From: RUG806 sp963624415 | GTDB lineage: Bacteria > Bacillota > Clostridia > Oscillospirales > Acutalibacteraceae | Reading direction: 5' to 3' | DNA length: 17,321 nucleotides | Assembly: GCA_963624415.1 (NCBI GenBank) | Contig: CAVFPQ010000041.1 | Span: 1 to 17,321 of the forward strand | Shown: piece by piece, positions 15,455-17,321 of the stretch | How the letters are laid out: the number at the start of each line of letters is the position of its first letter | Numbering within the stretch: position 1 is the first letter of the stretch | Position numbers and translations under genes: made by a program | Notes under the pieces: generated by a model | Seen by the model: the letters and a program-made list of their open reading frames with translations, nothing else | Told to the model about the DNA's origin: nothing | The model's database searches: none

Positions 15455-15533
15455 TATATAACCTCCTTATCACTTTGCCGAAAACAGGATAAATATGTTG
15501 CACCTGCAAGCTGACTGTGATAAAATATATTAC

Positions 15534-15562
15534 ATTCTATCATTTATTTGACTTCAAGTCAA
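15534..15562 (-). promoter_or_regulatory. Promoter of asd
   Basis: On the minus strand TTGACT (15562-15557), a 17-bp spacer and TAGAAT (15539-15534), one mismatch from consensus in each box. Transcription should begin near 15527, giving a leader of about 73 nt. The -35 box is the right arm of a palindrome shared with the queA side. Confidence 0.65.
15548..15562. repeat. Perfect 15-bp palindrome spanning both divergent -35 boxes
   Basis: TTGACTTCAAGTCAA: two 7-bp arms around a single central C. It contains the -35 element of asd in one arm and that of queA in the other. This could be a regulator-binding site repressing or activating both genes, or simply the result of two -35 boxes placed head to head. 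Confidence 0.6.
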
Positions 15563-15576
15563 ACATAAAATGAAAT
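15548..15576 (+). promoter_or_regulatory. Weaker predicted promoter of queA
   Basis: TTGACT (15548-15553), a 17-bp spacer and TGAAAT (15571-15576; four of six -10 bases). It is back to back with the asd promoter; the two -35 boxes are separated by only three bases. The leader to the queA start would be about 20 nt. The weak -10 makes this less certain than the asd promoter. Confidence 0.4.
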
Positions 15577-15601
15577 TATAAAAATAAATCCGGAGCAAAC
15601 T

Positions 15602-16627
15602 ATGAAAAAAAGTGATTTTTATTATGACCTGCCCGAGGAACTTATCGCACAGGAACCCGCGGAAAAAAGAGACCATTCACGCCTGCTTGTCATGGGCAGA
15701 CAGTCCGGCGAAATCGAGCACCGCCATTTTTATGACATTCTCGAATATTTTAAGCCCGGTGACTGCCTTGTTCTCAACAATTCAAGAGTTCTGCCGTGCC
15801 GACTTTACGGCGTAAAAGAAGACACCGGCGCAAATGTAGAATTTCTGCTTCTTAACAATAAGGGCAACGATGTATGGGAGTGCATTGCCGGCCCCGGCAA
15901 GCGTGCAAAAGAGGGAACTTCATTTTCTTTCGGTGACGGAAAAATAAAGGGTGAAGTGCAGAAGGTTCTCGATAACGGCGACCGCCTTGTCAAATTCACA
16001 TACGACGGCATTTTCCTTGAACGCCTCGAAGAAATAGGAGAAATGCCCCTGCCGCACTATATAACGCATAAGCTTCAGGACAGCGAACGCTATCAGACCG
16101 TCTATTCCAAGATAAACGGTTCAGCCGCCGCACCGACAGCCGGACTTCACTATACCCCCGAGCTGCTCGAAAAAATCAGGGCAATGGGCGTTAATGTCGT
16201 ATATATTACTCTTCATGTCGGAATAGGCACATTCCGTCCCGTTAAAACCGAGAATATCGAAGACCATAATATGCATTACGAGAGCTATTCTATCTCGCCC
16301 GAAACGGCAAATATCATAAACGAGACCAAGAAAAACGGCGGCAGAATTATATGCAACGGCACCACCTGCTGCAGAACACTTGAATCCGCCTGTGACGAAA
16401 ACGGATTTGTTCCGGCGTGCAAGAACGAAACGAACATATTTATATATCCCGGCTATAAATTCAAGTGCATTGACGCTCTTATAACAAACTTCCATCTGCC
16501 CGAGAGCACGCTTATTATGCTTGTGTCGGCATTTTGCGGACGCGAGAACACACTCAACGCCTACAAAATCGCGGTTGAACGGAAGTACCGCTTTTTCTCC
16601 TTCGGTGATGCGATGCTTATAGTGTGA
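15602..16627 (+). CDS. queA: S-adenosylmethionine:tRNA ribosyltransferase-isomerase
   Basis: Transfers and rearranges the ribosyl group of SAM onto 7-aminomethyl-7-deazaguanine in tRNA to give epoxyqueuosine, in the queuosine (wobble G34) pathway; cytoplasmic. The 341-aa protein is normal length for QueA and starts with the family's MKKSDFYYDLPEELIAQEPA. It carries NNSRVLPCRLYG (about residue 59 on), AAPTAGLHYTPELL and LHVGIGTFRPV, all typical QueA blocks. GGAG at 15592-15595 lies 6 nt before the ATG. No other queuosine gene is visible. The gene stands alone and divergent from asd. The damaged antitoxin gene begins within about 22 nt of its stop and could be reached by read-through, since no terminator is evident between them. 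Confidence 0.97.
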   Translation: MKKSDFYYDLPEELIAQEPAEKRDHSRLLVMGRQSGEIEHRHFYDILEYFKPGDCLVLNNSRVLPCRLYGVKEDTGANVEFLLLNNKGNDVWECIAGPGKRAKEGTSFSFGDGKIKGEVQKVLDNGDRLVKFTYDGIFLERLEEIGEMPLPHYITHKLQDSERYQTVYSKINGSAAAPTAGLHYTPELLEKIRAMGVNVVYITLHVGIGTFRPVKTENIEDHNMHYESYSISPETANIINETKKNGGRIICNGTTCCRTLESACDENGFVPACKNETNIFIYPGYKFKCIDALITNFHLPESTLIMLVSAFCGRENTLNAYKIAVERKYRFFSFGDAMLIV

Positions 16628-16649
16628 ATACCGCACATGACACACATTT

Positions 16650-16967
16650 TTGGGATGTAGCCGATATAAAAAAACAACTGTTGAAATCAATGTTGATACG
16701 GATGACTTAAAAAAAGCACAGCAGATTTTTGATAATTTGGGATTAGATCTGTCAACTGCCGTCAATATTTTTCTGCATCATTCAGTTATGGAGAATGGTA
16801 TTTCCTTTGAATATGAAGTGCCGAATGAGACAACAATTGCGGCGATAAAGGAATGTGAAGAGATGATGAAACACCCAGAACGGTACAAAACATACAGCAG
16901 CATTAAAGAAGTTATAGAGGAATTAAATCTCGAAGATAATTGTAAAGATGAAAATCAGGATAATTAA
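16650..16967 (+). CDS. RelB/DinJ-family antitoxin, start uncertain, possibly decaying
   Basis: Up to 105 aa. TVEINVDTDDLKKAQQIF...GLDLSTAVNIFLHHSV is the ribbon-helix-helix DNA-binding part of RelB/DinJ antitoxins, and NGISFEYEVPNE begins the toxin-binding part, with an acidic tail (EEDNCKDENQDN region) at the end. The family usually starts with Met just before the T-T-V/E strand; here no ATG or GTG is in frame, only TTG at 16650, without a ribosome site. An in-frame stop lies upstream at 16638-16640. Either TTG is used or the original start was lost. No intact RelE/YafQ toxin follows, so this is an orphan or the remnant of a toxin-antitoxin pair. Confidence 0.72.
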   Translation: MGCSRYKKTTVEINVDTDDLKKAQQIFDNLGLDLSTAVNIFLHHSVMENGISFEYEVPNETTIAAIKECEEMMKHPERYKTYSSIKEVIEELNLEDNCKDENQDN

Positions 16968-17034
16968 AGAAATCGAAAAGCACCACGATTGGTTTTTATT
17001 CCGCGAAAAATTGCCGATGCCCGTACTGCGTTAA
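16948..17034 (+). CDS. Small ORF (28 aa) where the partner toxin would be expected
   Basis: ATG 16948 overlaps the end of the antitoxin gene by 20 nt, the overlap style of toxin-antitoxin pairs, and encodes MKIRIIKEIEK...PMPVLR before TAA. After the antitoxin stop, its own frame stays open to 17079 and reads plausibly as protein (residues such as KIADARTALNKKPL). This suggests a short gene broken by frameshift, or chance reading frames. I cannot recognise it as a RelE/YafQ toxin. Ribosome site weak. Confidence 0.25.
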   Translation: MKIRIIKEIEKHHDWFLFREKLPMPVLR

Positions 17035-17045
17035 ATAAAAAACCG

Positions 17046-17074
17046 TTGACAAAATGGGATTTATCCTATATTAT
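17046..17074 (+). promoter_or_regulatory. Strong promoter of the higB-like toxin operon
   Basis: Perfect TTGACA (17046-17051), 17-bp spacer, TATTAT (17069-17074). Transcription should start near 17081, about 33 nt before the toxin start codon. The promoter is embedded in a 13-bp inverted repeat. Confidence 0.75.
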
Positions 17075-17096
17075 ATAAATAAGGGATAAATCCCAT
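17054..17096. repeat. Inverted repeat flanking the -10 box, probable autoregulatory operator
   Basis: Perfect 13-bp arms, 17054-17066 (ATGGGATTTATCC) and 17084-17096, separated by 17 bp that include the -10 box. No U-tract follows, so it is not a terminator. Placement in the spacer and at the transcription start fits an operator bound by the antitoxin or toxin-antitoxin complex, as in HigBA systems. Confidence 0.65.
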
Positions 17097-17113
17097 ATTA
17101 AGGGAGATAATAT

Positions 17114-17321
17114 ATGCGGGAATTTGAAATTGTTTTTTATGACAAACCCGACGGCAGTGAGCCGGTGAAGGAATTTCTTTTGTCCGTTGACGATAAAATG
17201 AGGGCAAGAATGATGAGAACGATTGAATTGCTTGCGAAAAACGGAACAACCTTGAGAATGCCGTATTCCGAACATCTTGTTGACGGAATATTCGAATTGA
17301 GAGCAAAAGTCGGCTCCGATA
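17114..17321 (+). CDS. HigB-type (phage-derived Gp49-like) RelE-superfamily toxin, partial at window end
   Basis: The first 69 codons are present; the gene runs off the window. MREFEIVFYDKPDG, EPVKEFLLSVDDKMRARMMRTIELL, LRMPYSEHLVDGIFELRAKVG match the HigB-like/phage Gp49-like toxin family, ribosome-dependent mRNA endonucleases. The full protein is expected to be about 110-120 aa. The start is supported by AGGGAG at 17101-17106, 7 nt upstream. Toxin-first order means a HigA-type helix-turn-helix antitoxin should follow just outside the window. The promoter and operator-like repeat upstream fit autoregulation. Separate from the RelB-like gene, which belongs to another toxin-antitoxin class. 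Confidence 0.83.
   Translation, partial: MREFEIVFYDKPDGSEPVKEFLLSVDDKMRARMMRTIELLAKNGTTLRMPYSEHLVDGIFELRAKVGSD

Noticed and set aside
15455..15533. Lysine riboswitch in the asd leader
   Set aside because: The leader from the predicted start is only about 73 nt, far shorter than the lysine element, and no such structure is visible.
16121..16765. A 214-aa minus-strand frame across the end of queA and the antitoxin
   Set aside because: It overlaps two recognisable genes on the other strand and shows no family motifs.
1..17321. CRISPR arrays, tRNA or rRNA genes, insertion sequences
   Set aside because: No regularly spaced repeats, cloverleaf-like segments with CCA ends, rRNA signatures or transposase motifs were seen on reading both strands.

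Overview
The window looks like chromosome of a low-to-mid GC Gram-positive bacterium, most likely a gut-type Clostridia (Oscillospirales/Ruminococcaceae-like). Reasons: strong GGAGG-type ribosome binding sites, consensus TTGACA/TATAAT-like promoters with 17-bp spacers, intrinsic terminators, the short Gram-positive form of NagB, and the toxin-antitoxin families present. The taxon is an inference from style, not from a marker gene.

Layout. (1) Positions 2-724, minus strand: nagB, glucosamine-6-phosphate deaminase, with a clear promoter. (2) Positions 725-1077: a 353-bp divergent regulatory region holding the nagB promoter, a plus-strand promoter, a roughly 150-nt leader, and a strong intrinsic terminator only about 40 nt before the first plus-strand gene. 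This implies attenuation or a small RNA. (3) Positions 1078-14263, plus strand: one eight-gene operon with overlaps or gaps of 35 nt or less, closed by a strong terminator. It encodes two unclassified multi-pass membrane proteins, a family-2 glycosyltransferase with a C-terminal membrane segment, a fused sugar-1-kinase/nucleotidyltransferase of the fucokinase/GDP-fucose pyrophosphorylase (FKP) type, and four tandem full-length paralogues (about 635-641 aa each) of a cobalamin-binding-type radical SAM enzyme. (4) Positions 14360-15454, minus strand: aspartate-semialdehyde dehydrogenase, transcribed divergently from (5) queA (15602-16627, plus). Their promoters are back to back and share a perfect palindrome. 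(6) Positions 16650-17321: toxin-antitoxin material, namely a RelB/DinJ-type antitoxin without a normal start codon and without an intact toxin, then a HigB-type toxin gene with a near-consensus promoter wrapped in an inverted repeat, cut by the window end.

The notable system is the 13-kb operon. A plausible reading is that the FKP-like enzyme activates a sugar to a nucleotide sugar, the glycosyltransferase moves it to a lipid or membrane acceptor, the two membrane proteins transfer or export the product, and four radical SAM/B12 enzymes carry out successive radical reactions (C-methylation or another carbon-centred change) on the sugar or its carrier. The gene content and motifs are read directly. 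The joint pathway and product are inference, and I know of no described system with this exact composition. The flanking nagB, asd and queA genes are ordinary housekeeping genes.
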